Shown: one piece after another, positions 24,051-36,292 of the stretch
How the letters are laid out: each line of letters begins with the position of its first letter
Numbering within the stretch: the stretch's first letter is position 1
NCBI GenBank assembly: GCA_019925105.1
Contig: JAHGAU010000017.1
Location: 62,001-126,000, forward strand
Length of the DNA stretch: 64,000 nucleotides
Source of the DNA: Niebla homalea
Taxonomy: Eukaryota > Ascomycota > Lecanoromycetes > Lecanorales > Ramalinaceae
Direction: 5' to 3'
The notes under the pieces: model-generated
Database searches by the model: none
What the model was told of the DNA's origin: nothing
What the model saw: only the letters and a program-made list of their open reading frames with translations
Position numbers and translations under genes: made by a program

Positions 24051-24280
24051 CTTATACGATAATGCTGGGAGTACGAGCAACCGTTTAGATGAGGAACGTA
24101 ACACAAGTACTTAAAAGGTGTTTGGGAGACCCTTTACGTACGATGCGATAAACTGCGGGGAAACGATTCTCTTTTAGTGAGGATTAGAACTACTAATAAA
24201 ATCCCACGGTTTTGAAACCCAAGGAAACCCAGGATTCCCAGGTCTCGAAAATTTTACGATTTTTACTCTGAAAACCCCTA

Positions 24281-24765
24281 TCATGTACAGCTGTGATTTG
24301 GGCGGCAAAAGCTAGGGCTGGCGGGCCCGCAGGTATCTGGGCTGCTGGGGATGTGTGGAGCTTGGTCAAGTATGATAGTGAATGGGATGCCCTGCGAAAA
24401 CAACGATTCTTTGGTTTGGGGGGAAGGAGAGTTGGGAGGGAAGCACTTAAGTGTGGTAAGCATTGCGCCCCATGTTTGGAGTGCGTGGTTCATACTAATG
24501 CATTATTGTATACTATGTTACCGAGCACCGAAGTCATCATGGAATGCAACGATATTGATGGACGCTGAAGTCTGTATGGGAGCCCGTGTCTGTGCAATGC
24601 TCAAAACGCCTTCCGCTGATGCGCCCATCCTGTCTGGATGACTGTAGTCTCCCCTTCCACAGTAATATATGTGATGGGATCTATGGTCGAGTAACAAACT
24701 TTTCCCTGTGTTTTGATCCATTCCTTGCATGTTCTCGTGAAATCAACATGTTTGTGCCACGAATC
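24281..24765. other. intergenic region after the TIR element
   Basis: About 480 bases between the inverted-repeat element and the stop codon of the minus-strand membrane-protein gene. Nothing coding is recognised. It should contain the 3' untranslated region of that gene. Confidence 0.5.
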
Positions 24766-25968
24766 TCAAACCTCCTCTTTCACGGACACATCCTCTCGCG
24801 AGGGAAGCGGTGGAATCGGCTCCTTGACCGAAGAAGCCCGGCTTCTTGGCGCCAGCTCTTCACGGCTCGCAGTCCGTGGCCGGGAGTTAAAACCATCGTG
24901 CGTGGAATCCAGTCCTCCCCTGGACTGCAGCGAGCCCCGCTGAGCATCATGCTGCGACGCATTATCATGCGCCCACGTCTTCATCGCGACCGAATCGTCC
25001 AGGCCTGTCCCCGAATAATCGCCCGGCTTGCTGCTGCCGTTGGGGACCCAGAATCGCTGGTCGAACCTCGTGATGGTCAGAAAGTACAGCACCAGGATCT
25101 CCAAGCCGAAGAGAATGAGGTAGAAGGCCGGCTTGCTGTCCCACCACGGCGGATTGGAGGCGAGCTGTGGAGGGGACCAGGTTGTGCCCATGCGGAAGCC
25201 GGCGATGATGAGGGTGCAGAAGCCGGCGAAACCGAGGATGTTCAACTTGGAGCGCATGGTGCCGTATTTTCCAAAATTCTCTCGGTCTCGTGCAGGTGGG
25301 AGCATGACGGCTAGGAGGAAGAGAACGAGGTATGCGATGTTGAAGAGCAGCAGGTATAGTATGGCAACCCGTTGGATCCAGAGCGCCGCCGTCCTCTTGC
25401 CTGGGTCGAGGGTGTAGAAGGTGAGGATTGAAAAGGCAATGACGAGGATGAGGGCGACGCCGACAGAGAAGTATGCGACCGTGCAGGCCTTGCCCAGCAT
25501 CTTATTCCAGCCCAGGTGAGGGTGGGTGGCACGGAAGACGCGCAGAGCGAGGAGGAGGAGGACTACGTAAATGATCAGGACGCCGACATTGGTTACGATG
25601 CCGGCTGCAATGGCAAGTCGAACGTTAGTTGGACGGGTTGCTAAGACCAGCCTGAGGACGAAAGTGAGTACGCGGGCCATGGAGAAGCCGAAGAGGGCCC
25701 ATGAAAAGAAGAATTTGTGGCCTTGTCGTCGATTGAGTTGGAAGATGGCCATATTGGCAATGGCGCCGATGAGGTAGATGAAGATGAGGATGGCGCAGAC
25801 GGGGACATCTTGCTGGACGGTAGGCTGACCGCCAGAAGTGGCGGCAGTGGGGTTGACATACGGTGGCTATTCTACATGTTAGTATGGAGAATCGATTTGT
25901 CTTGATCACACATTTGTTGGTCCTCTTGGTCAACTTACCCCAGGTATAGCTGTCTGTGTCTGATTCAT
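24766..25968 (-). CDS. seven-helix membrane protein, DUF3112-like
   Basis: Two exons, complement of 25939-25968 and 24766-25866, giving 376 residues. The first exon codes for only ten residues; the intron has a CTAAC branch point and an AG immediately before the CCA codon, and no other acceptor keeps the frame. After a short N-terminal tail the protein shows seven hydrophobic helices: about 33-51, 60-82, 92-116, then four more up to about 285. A hydrophilic cytoplasm-like tail of about 80 residues follows, rich in Ser, Arg and Glu. The pattern resembles the fungal DUF3112 family, sometimes labelled GPCR-like, whose ligand and role are unknown; the family name is from recall. It is transcribed divergently from the Zn2Cys6 gene starting at 26553, with under 600 bases between the two starts. 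Confidence 0.82.
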
Positions 25969-26552
25969 AACGGCTACCACGGTATGAAAGTATCTTCAAT
26001 GGCCCCCAAGAGTGGATCAGATCTGGATCAGACCTGGATCTAGAATCTGAATGTGTGACTTTCAAGCGAGATCTGCCGATGAGATGAGGGGAATGAGGTA
26101 GATAGGGTTGGGAGGATTCGATAGGGTATAGGTATGTGCTTTTAATCTTTGATAATCTTGATATTTCCATTTTGAGCAAGCTCGGACTTATGCTCATTTG
26201 GAAAGTATTGATGAATGATGCAGAAAGTCGGATACGGAACACATTCGGGCCAAGCTTCCCTGAAGGAAAGGCCGTGCCAAGCCTTCTGGGCCCAAAGCAA
26301 AACGAGGCAGGCGAGGCAGGCGAGGCAGGGAGATTCCGTCTCGGGCCAAGGACAAACATCAGCTTCTAACCCTTTTCACCTATTCCACGAGAAAGGTCAA
26401 TTAAGAAGAAAAGATCTCCACTTCAATGCATCCCGAATCAACAGGTATCACACCCGAATACCTGTTTCTGCCGCATTCAGTCTACTCTGCGGCCTGTGAT
26501 CCGATAACAGATGAAAAAATCGAGTGAAAGAAACCCTTCGAAGCTCACTTCC
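25969..26552. promoter_or_regulatory. shared divergent promoter region
   Basis: The 584 bases between two divergent genes, the membrane protein on the minus strand and the Zn2Cys6 factor on the plus strand. It contains repeated GGATCAGA/GGATCTAGA words near 26014-26046 and a GGCGAGGCA repeat at about 26304-26333. No binding site could be assigned. Confidence 0.5.
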
Positions 26553-28826
26553 ATGTCGCCATCACCCTCCATCAAAAAGGCTCGCAAGGGCACTAAAAGC
26601 TGTCTTCAATGTAAGTCCTCCATTCGAGCCAAAATGAAAATGCAGTGCAGTAGTAAAAGGTGTATCTCCTGCAATAGGCAGACACCGTAAGATCCGGTGC
26701 GATTGGCCCTCAGACGATGCTGCATCGTGCCGAAGTTGCTTGACCCGGGCAGTGCCATGCGAGATGCAAACGCACATGCTCTCAGCTTCCGAGATCGTTG
26801 CCAGATCTTCACGTGCTCGTATCGGCGATCTGGAAACCCAAGTCGGTCATCTCTGGGCCAATGTGTCGGATCTGCAGGCTAAGGTTGGATGCGCTCCAAC
26901 CGTCGCGACAGTCGGTCAAGAGTCGGCGACATTGCAGTCTCACGGTACAGCCGATTCCGGCGACAGTGATGACGAGTCCTCTTCAACTGTTTCCGCCTCG
27001 GGCTTACCGCCCACCAGTCCTCCCACTCACATCCTGCAGCTCTTCAACAACCGTGTACTCGCCGTGGATGGGAACGTTGCTCCTGATGCTGCTCGTCCCT
27101 CCAACAATGCGCCACCCAGCTCGCACAAGTCATACAGGCGCTCCGCGTTGCGTGCCCTCATGCCTGCAAGAGAGGATATGGAAATCATCGCGGTATCGGC
27201 CTCTTCCTGGCTTTCGCTCTATAATGCCCTTTTGATCAACCCGATCAGAACCAGTCGGGAGATGCTCACACAGTATGAGAATCTCCAACACCCCGATGCC
27301 GATCCAGTCGCCCTTGCTGCTCTCCTCCTGTCCGTCGCCATCACCGTTCAGCAAGCACCAAATGATACTGCGGGTCATGCTTCAAGAACCATCAGAGATC
27401 CGGCCTCTTTCATCAAAGTGGTTTCTGATACCGTAGAGCGTCACATCATCTCGGATGATACTCTCTCAGGAAGCCTAGGAGGTGTGAAGGCGAATTTGCT
27501 CTTCCTCAGACTGTGAGTCCAAACCCTCATCACGACTTCGGAAGCCTAAAGAGGAGCAGAGAGATTGATTAACATTGCCACCACAGTCAGCTCGGCCGCG
27601 CCAAGGTGCGAAAAATGTGGCTTCTGTCACGACGAATAATTGCTCTAGCAGAGATGGCTGGCTTGCCGCGAGCTTTCACGGCTCTTGCATCATATCATGA
27701 ATGGCTGGCAGGTCTGTCCAACAGGGACTACTCGGATATCTCACCAGCCGTGGTTGAGGACTGGAAGCAAAAGGCCGAAGTTTGGGAATCTGCCTGCGCG
27801 GTTGATCGCATGTCCGCATTGATGTGGTCGCTTCCGTTGGCAACGATAAACTATCCCCTCTCCAGGCGACCCATCATCGATCAACGTGGTCAAGTCAACC
27901 CACAGTCATATCTGTTTAGTCTTGCAGACGTCGCGAGCCGCGTACACGAGCTGGACAATATCTATACGTCCGGCAGGCCTTTGACTGATCTGCTTGAAGC
28001 TGTCATGGTGACTGATCACGAGCTACGGTCTTTGACTAGTCGGACGCCTCCAAATTGGATGAATCTCAACTGGTCTGGTGTTTTGATCGATACGCTCCTC
28101 CAATACTGGCATCACTACTTGACAGTCAGAACTCACCTGCAGCTTGCGCTGAAGTGTGATGAAAACCAACGGTTCGCCTTCAGTCACGCAACATGCTTGG
28201 AAGCATGTCTACAGCTCACCAGACGGTACATATCAATCCGGCCTAGCCTCCCTGCCGGCTTCTTCGCCAATCGGGTCATTGACCTTCAAGTGTTTACCGC
28301 CATAATCTTCCTGCTGCTTGCTAGCTGGCGAGCCAGTACTGCGTCCGGTAGCTCACAGCAACCTGTTGATGTCAATGACATGAGTAGCGCTGTAGACCAT
28401 GCGACCGGCATGCTCGAGTTCGCATCCGCGCGAGTGGGAGGAGACTTCGCCCGCCAAGCGGTCGAGGCTGTGCTCTCAATGAGATCATTGCTCAGACAAC
28501 CTCGATCCTTTGAGAACCAGAAGATGACCATGAGCGTTCCCCTGATTGGCAAGATTCATGTTTTTCGCAAGGCCCAGGCGAGTGACTCGGACTCCTACCA
28601 GCCGAATCCCACGAACACGCCAGCACAGGGGTCTCGGCAGCACGCTTTATCTCATTATGGATCAAACGCGATGGGCCCAGCAATTCCTACTGGACCCTCC
28701 GGACTTATGGGCGCAGACTCTTTCTCTTATTCCATGGAGATACCCCAGAGTAACCCTTTACTTACCGACGACGCGCTTACGAACGAGCAATGGTTCACGT
28801 ATATGCCATTGAATCACAGTCAATGA
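26553..28826 (+). CDS. Zn2Cys6 transcription factor
   Basis: Three exons, 26553-26610, 26678-27512 and 27587-28826, joining in frame to 710 residues. The first intron falls inside the zinc cluster: exon 1 gives SCLQ plus one base, exon 2 completes the cysteine and continues RHRKIRC. The six cysteines are at 17, 20, 27, 37, 40 and 47 (CX2CX6CX9CX2CX6C), so the cluster is complete only after splicing. A coiled-coil-like stretch follows at about 60-85. The middle, from about 150 to 560, has the helical composition of the fungal-specific transcription factor domain. The C-terminus is Ser/Pro/Asn-rich. The family is clear from the cluster; the target genes are unknown. It is not of the AflR subtype and nothing ties it to the polyketide synthase. 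Confidence 0.87.
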
Positions 28827-28888
28827 AAGTTACGAGTTTCGGGCCGGGAGAATTGCAGGCACAAACATAATTTCGGCTAGGGAATCTT

Positions 28889-29850
28889 CTACCTCTTCAC
28901 CCCAACATACCAGTACAGCGTGCCAAAAGGAGGAATCACCAACTGCTGCCCACTCTTGATATCCCATCCGTTCTTCTGCTCCCACTCGCGCAATGTCAGA
29001 CCACTTCTCCTCGTCAGGAGGCGCCAAGTCTCATTTGCGGTGCGACCTCGAGCACACGAGACGTACCCATCGATGAAATAGAATAGTGGGATGATTGGGA
29101 TGATGTAGGTGAGCAGTAAGTACATTGGTGACCACCAGAAGTCCCTCAGCGTGGTGATGAAAGGCGAGAGGATGATGAAGGTAGTGTTCAGCAAAGCCGG
29201 TAGGGTGCGGTGAGTCAGCTCAAAGATCCTATCATATCGAATTAGCCAGTCTGCCCATCCAAATTCCCCATCCACTTGGATTGATGTCCAACTTACACAA
29301 ACGCATCCGCGCTCTCCACTGCGCTCTCCAATACCTTCTCCGCCACCGGATCATCGAAATGATGGAAACTTAGGTTGAACATTCGACACTCCTTCTTCCC
29401 CTGACCCACGATCCTGACGGCTTTCGTCGCGTCCACCGGTTGTTCCACATACCTTACCCTACCCTCTGGGTTACTCCTCACAATCCCCTTCCACGCCTCG
29501 ACATCCGGCCACAGATCCGTCAGCACGAAATCTACCTCCGCCAGCCCCCTCTGCTTCAACAATTCATTCATCCTGCGTTCGATGTGCGGCGTCGGGCCAC
29601 CCGCTCCCGCGCAGGCGTCTACATAACTATAATCGCTTGCCTTTCTCAAGCCCCCGAGCTGGTCTATCAGCACGGCACAGGCTTGCTGGGCGGGGGAACC
29701 GAGAGCGTGGGAGATTGGCAGGCGCCAGGTGCGGGAGAGGGCTTTGTGGGTGTGCTCGCGCAACCAGGGCGGGCACCAGGACTGGTCCTCCACTTCGGCG
29801 AGGTGAAGGCGGGGGAAGAGGGTTCGGTGGAGAGTGAAGGATTCGGTCAT
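28889..29850 (-). CDS. membrane-anchored methyltransferase-like protein
   Basis: Two exons, complement of 29297-29850 and 28889-29228, 297 residues. The N-terminal half has a DACAGAGGPTPHIE segment (about 77-90), which looks like the glycine-rich SAM-binding loop of class I methyltransferases, followed by VDFVLTDLWPD (about 105-115) where the acidic second motif would be. The region FNLSFHHFDDP (about 160-170) closes the Rossmann-like part. The second exon then codes for two hydrophobic helices separated by a short WWSP loop, and a conserved-looking tail with YVSCARGRT. Proteins of this layout are widespread in ascomycetes but uncharacterised, as far as I recall. The start was set at the ATG at 29850. 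Its 3' end lies close to, and converges on, the Zn2Cys6 gene (62 bases). Confidence 0.78.
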
Positions 29851-30908
29851 GTTTGGAGGTGCGAGGAGTCGGTGGGTTGGGGGAACAAGGGGGGGAGCGG
29901 GGGATAGTGAAGGATTGGGATGAGAAAGAGAGACAAAGAGGTGGGGAGGTGGAGGAACGGAGAAGTCTACGGCTGGCGCGAAAATTGGGGAAATGCGCGG
30001 CTTGGACAATGAGAAGAAAATTTTTCACGTTTTGACGTGGGCTCCTCTGTGATATGTGTGAAAAGGGGGGCTTGGAGTGCTGGCTTCTCGTGTGACTTTT
30101 CTCTCCGAGATCATCCAAGAATGGGAACTTCCGTCAAGGATTTGGACAACGTCGCCCTCAATCCGGATCCTACATTGGAGGCAGGAGGAATATTGACATG
30201 CACGAGCGAGAATGCACTGGCCAGCCAGTGCATTTATCGTTCTCGGATTCCGGCGAATCACGGCCTCGGAGGCCGGGCACATGATCAAAGCATTCTTACT
30301 GGCTCCTCTGCTGGAAATACTCCCGATATGAGGCAGTCAGCCGGATCTATGATGAATGGATCGCATAGTTTTCGAGGTCGTATGCACTGACATGCCCTTC
30401 ACTCGGCAACTCCAGCCAAGTAGGATCCTCTTGGACAGAATGAATGGTGAAACCAACCAATGAGCTTGGTAGAGGCTCTGACTCGTTTCAGCCGCAACAT
30501 GAATTCCATTTCAACATCCCTCTTCCAGTCCACATGTGCCACTGACCGGCATACTCCCACCGCGTCTCCCACATCGTGGAGTTGAGATTGGCTTGGAAAG
30601 GCGGTGATTGATACGGAATCCAGGACATTTGATAGCTGTCACGGACCTGTCCCACTTCGAGCAGCCGGACTGGTACGAGAAACATCAAAGCCAGGCTGCA
30701 GCACACTGGAAAATCTGTTGAGCTCAACTAGATCCTATCTTTGGTAGACGAGTTTGATCGAACCTATCTTTGTGGCACGGGATCCAAGAATACAAAATGC
30801 ATCTGCAGTCCAAGGTCAAATCCAAGACAGACCACAATACTGTGCGCTTGAGAGTCCTAGACTCCACCATTGTACTGTTTTTGAGGAGATCCATACCTGG
30901 TAGTCGCC
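29851..30908. other. intergenic region before the AflS-like gene
   Basis: About 1 kb between two divergent genes. It should contain both promoters. No gene and no clear regulator site; I looked for AflR-type palindromes of the TCGN5CGA kind and did not find an unambiguous one by eye. Confidence 0.4.
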
Positions 30909-32733
30909 ATGACTGGCCAGTTTCAGCTCCAGGCGTATGCAAGCGATCTCAATACTTCCCTTACGGACCTTACCGCCCACTGTAAGGATGCTGCAAATAC
31001 GCGAAATGGGCACATGGAGTCCACGCCGAAGCCGCTCATTCACCCCAATTCCCCATTTGAGGCTCACGAGGCTCGACGACGTGTCCTCGCAAACATCACA
31101 CAGCTCCAGATTCTACTCACTGAGCCCGCGGAGCTACTTCAGGAGCTAGCTCTAAAGGTCAGCCTTGTCCTCCTTTCCCCTTGCCACCACTGAGCGTTCT
31201 CGCTCATTGCTATTGCCTTCTGCAACATAGAACCAAATCCTCGCCTGTATATCCTGGCTCGGCGAGTTCCAGGTTCTCGCCTGCATTCCCCTTCAAGGTG
31301 CCGTACCGACCAAGGACGTCGCTGAGATCATCGGGGTGCCAGAGACGCAGCTCCGTCGTATCGTGCATCTAACCGCCTCTACCGCCGGTTTCCTCCACGA
31401 ACCTCACCCTGGCCATGTGGCTCACAGCGCGCTGACTGCGCCTTTCGTCGCAAAGCCTTCGTACCTGGATGCAGCCATGTTCCTGTCTGACATAGCCGGC
31501 CCGTCCGCACTGCACATGGCGAGAGCGACGCAGCGATTTGGAGAATCAGATCGAGCGTCGGAGAGCGCAAGGAATATCGCTTTCAACACCAACACCACTT
31601 TTACCGAGATGTGCGAGCGGCAGTCGAAGTTACAGAGACAGTGGCCCGCTTATCTGCATCATGCGTTGGGTGGTGATGGAGACGCGAGCGCTGAGGAGGT
31701 GGCGGCATGTTATGACTGGGGGAGTCTGGGAAATGCTGCCGTTGTTGAGGTTGGTCTTGTGCTCTATATCCTCGAGTCCCACGCGGAGATACTGTTTGAT
31801 ACTTCCTTCTTCCACAAAACATTCCTTTGCCTGCCCTCGCGCCGGATCACATTTCGTGACTGACCAAAGTGTATCAATCAGATCGGCGCACGATCAATCA
31901 CCACGGCTCTTGGACTAGCGGCGCTGTACCCATCCCTCCGCATCACCATTCAGATGAACAGCGATTCAACACCATCATCGCTACCGACGAGCAGCCTCGC
32001 GAATCATACCTCACCGTCCTTGACCAACGGCAACTCCACCATCTTCAGCACTCCAGCCTCCCACGCCTTCCCCAACCTCAATGGTTCAACGTCCGCCGAA
32101 GCCTCCAAGTTCCAGAACTCGCACCATCCACCCCCATCCTTGAACAACCATAGCTCCCTCACCAACGGCACATCAACTCACCACCACCACCCTTCCCTGA
32201 ATAACTCGGCCCTTTTCACCAACGGGACACCATCCTCCCATTCTTTCTCCCTGACCAACAACGTGACCATCTCGCAACACCCCCCCGAAGTTCCCCAACC
32301 CATTAAGGACGCCTCCGTCTACATCCTTCACTTCCCCTCCTCTTTCTCCTTTTTCCCCACAGCGACTCTGTCCCACGCCTCCGCCTCCGCCTCCATCACG
32401 GCAGAATTATCACTCCACCTCCCCATCCTCCGCGCCAACCCCAGCTCTAAGATCTTTCTCATCACAGGCAGCTGCGCGCTGTCAAAGATCGGGGGTGGAG
32501 AAATGGCGGCGAGTCTGCGCGACATGACACTCTTGCAATTGTGCAACCAGCGGTCATTGTCGGTGCAGGAGCTGGGGGAGCTAGTGAGGCGGGTACGTGG
32601 TGTTAGTAGTGGTGGTGGTGGTGGTGGTGGTGAAGATGGCGAGGCGGGAGGAGGGTTGGTGGTTTTGGGAGAGTTGCGCACTGGAAGGGGTGTGGTTGTG
32701 GGGTTGGAGGTGGGATATCGAGCGGCGGTATGA
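30909..32733 (+). CDS. AflS/AflJ-like co-regulator, O-methyltransferase-like
   Basis: Exons 30909-31157, 31231-31749 and 31882-32733 join in phase to 539 residues. The second intron uses an uncommon GTTGGT donor. Exon 2 opens with NQILACISWLGEFQVLACIP and continues with a winged-helix-like part, DVAEIIGVPETQLRRIV, then FLHEPHPGHVAHS, the signature stretch of the AflS (AflJ) family. These proteins look like plant-type O-methyltransferases but act as co-activators that bind AflR. The C-terminal SLRDMTLLQLCNQRSLSVQEL and the closing LRTGRGVVVGLEV also fit. Between them, residues about 281-395 are a Ser/Thr/Asn/His-rich spacer with repeated SLTNGT- and SLNN-like units that I do not recall in other members. 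Its expected partner is the AflR-like gene at 21316; the two are usually adjacent and divergent, here they are 7.8 kb apart on the same strand. Confidence 0.85.
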
Positions 32734-33799
32734 CGAGTGATGCTGAAGAAATCTTGGGAGACCAGATCAACTTATCGTCTGAGGCGTTACAGGTCACGGC
32801 TACGGCATGCAGGCTCGTATGATGATAGAATGGTGTGACGATGTGGGTATCATAGATGGAAAAGTTTGCAAGAACCAGGATACAAAGAGAATATTTCCAT
32901 GGGGTCTTTTCCATTTGGTTCATGGTGATCCCGGCTTAATTAACGTAGTATCATTTGAATGATGGATATAGATGGACCAAGAAACGTTGGTGACCGACCT
33001 GTTGTCCCATGCTCGATTGATTATTCACCACCCTTTGCGACAGTAAGCCAGCGCCATGGCCCACTCCCTGTGCACTCTCTCTCTCATCACGGGAGCTGAC
33101 TTCAGAATCCAGAACTTAAACGATTCGTCGCGGCAACCCCGAATTCATCACTGCGACGTCAATAGAATATGGCATATGAGAAAACGACCTAGCTCTCAGC
33201 CTTCCCCTTTCTACTTTTCTTCTCCTTCTCATTTCCTTCCCCTTTCTACTTGCTTCTCCTTCTTATCCCCTTCTCCTTATTTTATTTACCCCCTCATCTC
33301 CCTCCCCTTCTTATTTCCTCCTCCATCTTCCTCCCTCCTCCTCCTCAAAATTCTCTCCGGACGGGGGGAGCCATCGAGAAAAACAAGGCAATCGATGAAA
33401 TTGCGAGAGAAACACATGCATTTGGAGCCATGCAGGGAAAAACCTTCGCACCATTCCCCGATTCACCGGGCTGCTTTGGCTTGCCCATCTTAGCCATCCC
33501 GCTATGTATATCTCTATGTATCTCAGGGGCCCCCTTTCCAGTTTTCACCAACAAACCAACCAACCCTCACGGTCAAACATTCCCGAACCATGAAAAAAAG
33601 GAACTAAAATCCTGCACTATTATATCTCTGCAATGGCCATGCCACTGTAACGACGCCGACGCACCGAAACCACCGCTTACACCTCCCCCATTCCCATTCC
33701 ATGGCGCGCCATCGCATCGCCCCGCAAAACCTCGGTTTGCTGCGCTGTAGAGAGACGGCGCCGGCGTGACACACGAGCTCGTTACATCAACATATTTTT

Positions 33800-33832
33800 T
33801 TTTAAAGAAAAGAAAGAAAGAAAGAAAAACGA
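33800..33832. repeat. AAAG microsatellite
   Basis: Run of GAAA/AAAG units next to a poly-T tract; directly visible simple repeat. Confidence 0.85.
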
Positions 33833-36292
33833 ACATTACGGACCCAACGGCGATGTAGGAAAGATCACCGATTCTCCGGGGGAGTTTTTGGTGCTGCTGC
33901 TGCTGCTGCACCCACAAGAACCTTACTGATTGGGGGACCTGGCCGGCGCGTCGTTCGTTCGACTTAGTACGATTGCTGTAGGTGGGTGACTGGAAGGGGA
34001 GCGAGGTGTTTCCCTGTTCGGATTTTGGACGGTCGGTTGGTGGGTGGGAGGAGCCCCGGGGGGGGGGAAGGAGAAGCTAGAACTTACGTGAATGGATGTG
34101 ACGTGACGTGACGTGGGCCGGGGATGCATGGATGGATGGGCAACACCATGATCGCGGTCAGAGGATGTGGGTTTAGTGGATGGTTGGGGTGGGTGGTGTC
34201 GGGTTCGTTTTGTGGAAGAATCCAGTCGCTGCAAATGAGATGAAGAAGGGTCGGAGAGAATTGGGTGGGGGTGCAGACGGGGCGAGGAAGGATGAGTGCA
34301 AGAATGAGCGGAGTAACGCTCGTCGGCGGAACGAGTAGAAGGGGGCGAGCTGCAGGACAAGTCTTTCTGGTCCGACATGTGAAGGGAACGCAGAGCTCGA
34401 TCCTCGATGCTGTTGAGGTGGGAATGGGACATAGATGAGATTCTGCACACCACCACTTTCACCCTTGGTAGATGGCATTATATCCCGAGACGTGGGCTGC
34501 TACGAGATCCTCATGGTAGCCGAGATCTCTGCATTGACGAGGTAGGTCAGTCACAGTTTCGCAAGAAATGTCTTAGAAAGCATGGGAAGGCACACCTCAG
34601 CACCCAAGTGTACACGCCGGGCGATTGGATATTATGGCTACTTCCCAATACAACTCCGCACGACATTTTTTGGCGATCCATTCAGCAATACAAACCCATG
34701 GCAAGAAAGACCCCCGTTGCAGAGGAGACCGCCCTTCCTTCCTCCTATACCATGCCTTTTCCTTCTACGGCGATGGGTACATGACCTGGCTCGAACCCCT
34801 TGTGAAGACTGTGAGGGAGAGGAACCTCCAAGCTTTTGAGCGTATGTTGGCAAGCCTGCGATGCCAGTCTCATTGAAACGCTGACGCTTATCTGTGTAGA
34901 TGGCCAACGCGTGATTCTATCAAACTTGAAAAAGCAAAAGTGCACACAAAGATGATTAGAGCTTGCGCGGGAGCTGGACGGCTCTGCGTCAGGATCTGAA
35001 GATTTTGAAAGAATTGACAGGACATGGGAGTAGAAGATGCTCACAAGAGGATTGAGGCTAGATTGGAATGGGCTGTATCAACGACTACGTTCACGAGAAC
35101 ACTACTAGGAAGTCATAGGATTCGGGTGGGCAGCAGAGCTCCGCTGAGGTTGGGATGGTGCCCGATGACTGAAACATAATTGATGAATGGTGGCTTAAGC
35201 TTTTGGCTGGATTTTGGATGATGCGCGTTTATTTCTTTCTAGGCTTGCATCTTAGCCTGGCGCTTTACGTCTGGCTCTGGTCGTGGTGCGTTGTATCTCT
35301 ACAAAAACGGTTTCGGCTACATGACCTGCACGCTGGAAGCCTTGTATCAGCATCTGCTTGGATCATAGATTGTACCTTGCCCGGCAGTGGCACCCAGTCT
35401 GCATCTTCGTCTGGGATGACGAAGTCCAATTCTTGTTTACCATGGATTTCGATGCGGAATCTCGAAGGATGCCTTTTCTTATACCAGATACAGCGTATCG
35501 TAGTTTTAAAGATGGGCTATTTCGCCCCACATGGGCACCAGAACTATCAACATTGAGATAGGGTCGCCGAGAGGGGGGGCGACCCGATTCATCGCCTACT
35601 CGTAGCACCCAACGGCACCCTTTGCATGTCTTGACACAGCATTTCAACCACGGATGTGCATCCAACTGGTTACACCGTTGCTGCTCGATTCTATGCGCAG
35701 CCTCTCCAACGTAAGATTTCAACACGTAACCTCTTAAGAATACTTGTCGTGCAGGCAAGCCTGACCCATCGCACAGAGTTTGTCGGTCCAGGCTAATGTA
35801 AATGTCATCACCCTGGCGAATCAGATCATAGAGCTCCGAGCATGGTGGTCAGATAGCTTGCAGTCCTCATAAGAAGCTCATACTGCGAGAGGAGTTGCAC
35901 AAACGGATTCATGGCTGCTATCTGATTGAGAAAGTCGCCAAAACCTCTGAAGAGTAGAAATAAGCGACTTTAAGAGCTCGCAGTTCATGTGTCACACAGC
36001 TCTTGCTCTGTAGGCCAGTCGGCTGATGTGTCACTCAGAGGAGACTGCTCATGCCTGCAAGGATTATGATAGTATGATAGCGAGGCTCATTCAGCTTGGT
36101 GAAGAATGCTGCGGGTCTGATAATGCACTGGACGGCAATCAATGAAAGAGATGGTAGACATCAAGGAGGATACAGCTTGGCTGAGGGATGACCTCGGACT
36201 GAGGAGAGCTTTGGAGCTAGTCCATTTACAGCTTAGAGGAGTTCCTAGTCAGGGGCAGATTAGATAGCCAGATTTGTCGCCCAATTCTTCCA

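Larger units (their letters stand above)
23687..24280. mobile_element. 594-bp terminal-inverted-repeat element (MITE-like)
   Basis: The ends are a perfect 12-bp inverted repeat, TAGGGGTTTTCA at 23687-23698 and TGAAAACCCCTA at 24269-24280. They are flanked on both sides by TCAT (23683-23686 and 24281-24284), a candidate 4-bp target duplication; read alternatively, a TA duplication would flank GGGG..CCCC ends as in Tc1/mariner. Inside are several copies of an AAACCCAGG motif in both orientations, including a hairpin at 23723-23748, and a 12-bp tandem repeat at 23991-24050. No transposase frame is present, so it would depend on an enzyme encoded elsewhere. The superfamily cannot be fixed from one copy. 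Confidence 0.7.

Noticed and set aside
29440..29907. Plus-strand open frame of 155 codons opposite the methyltransferase-like gene
   Set aside because: Antisense composition artefact with no recognisable motif.
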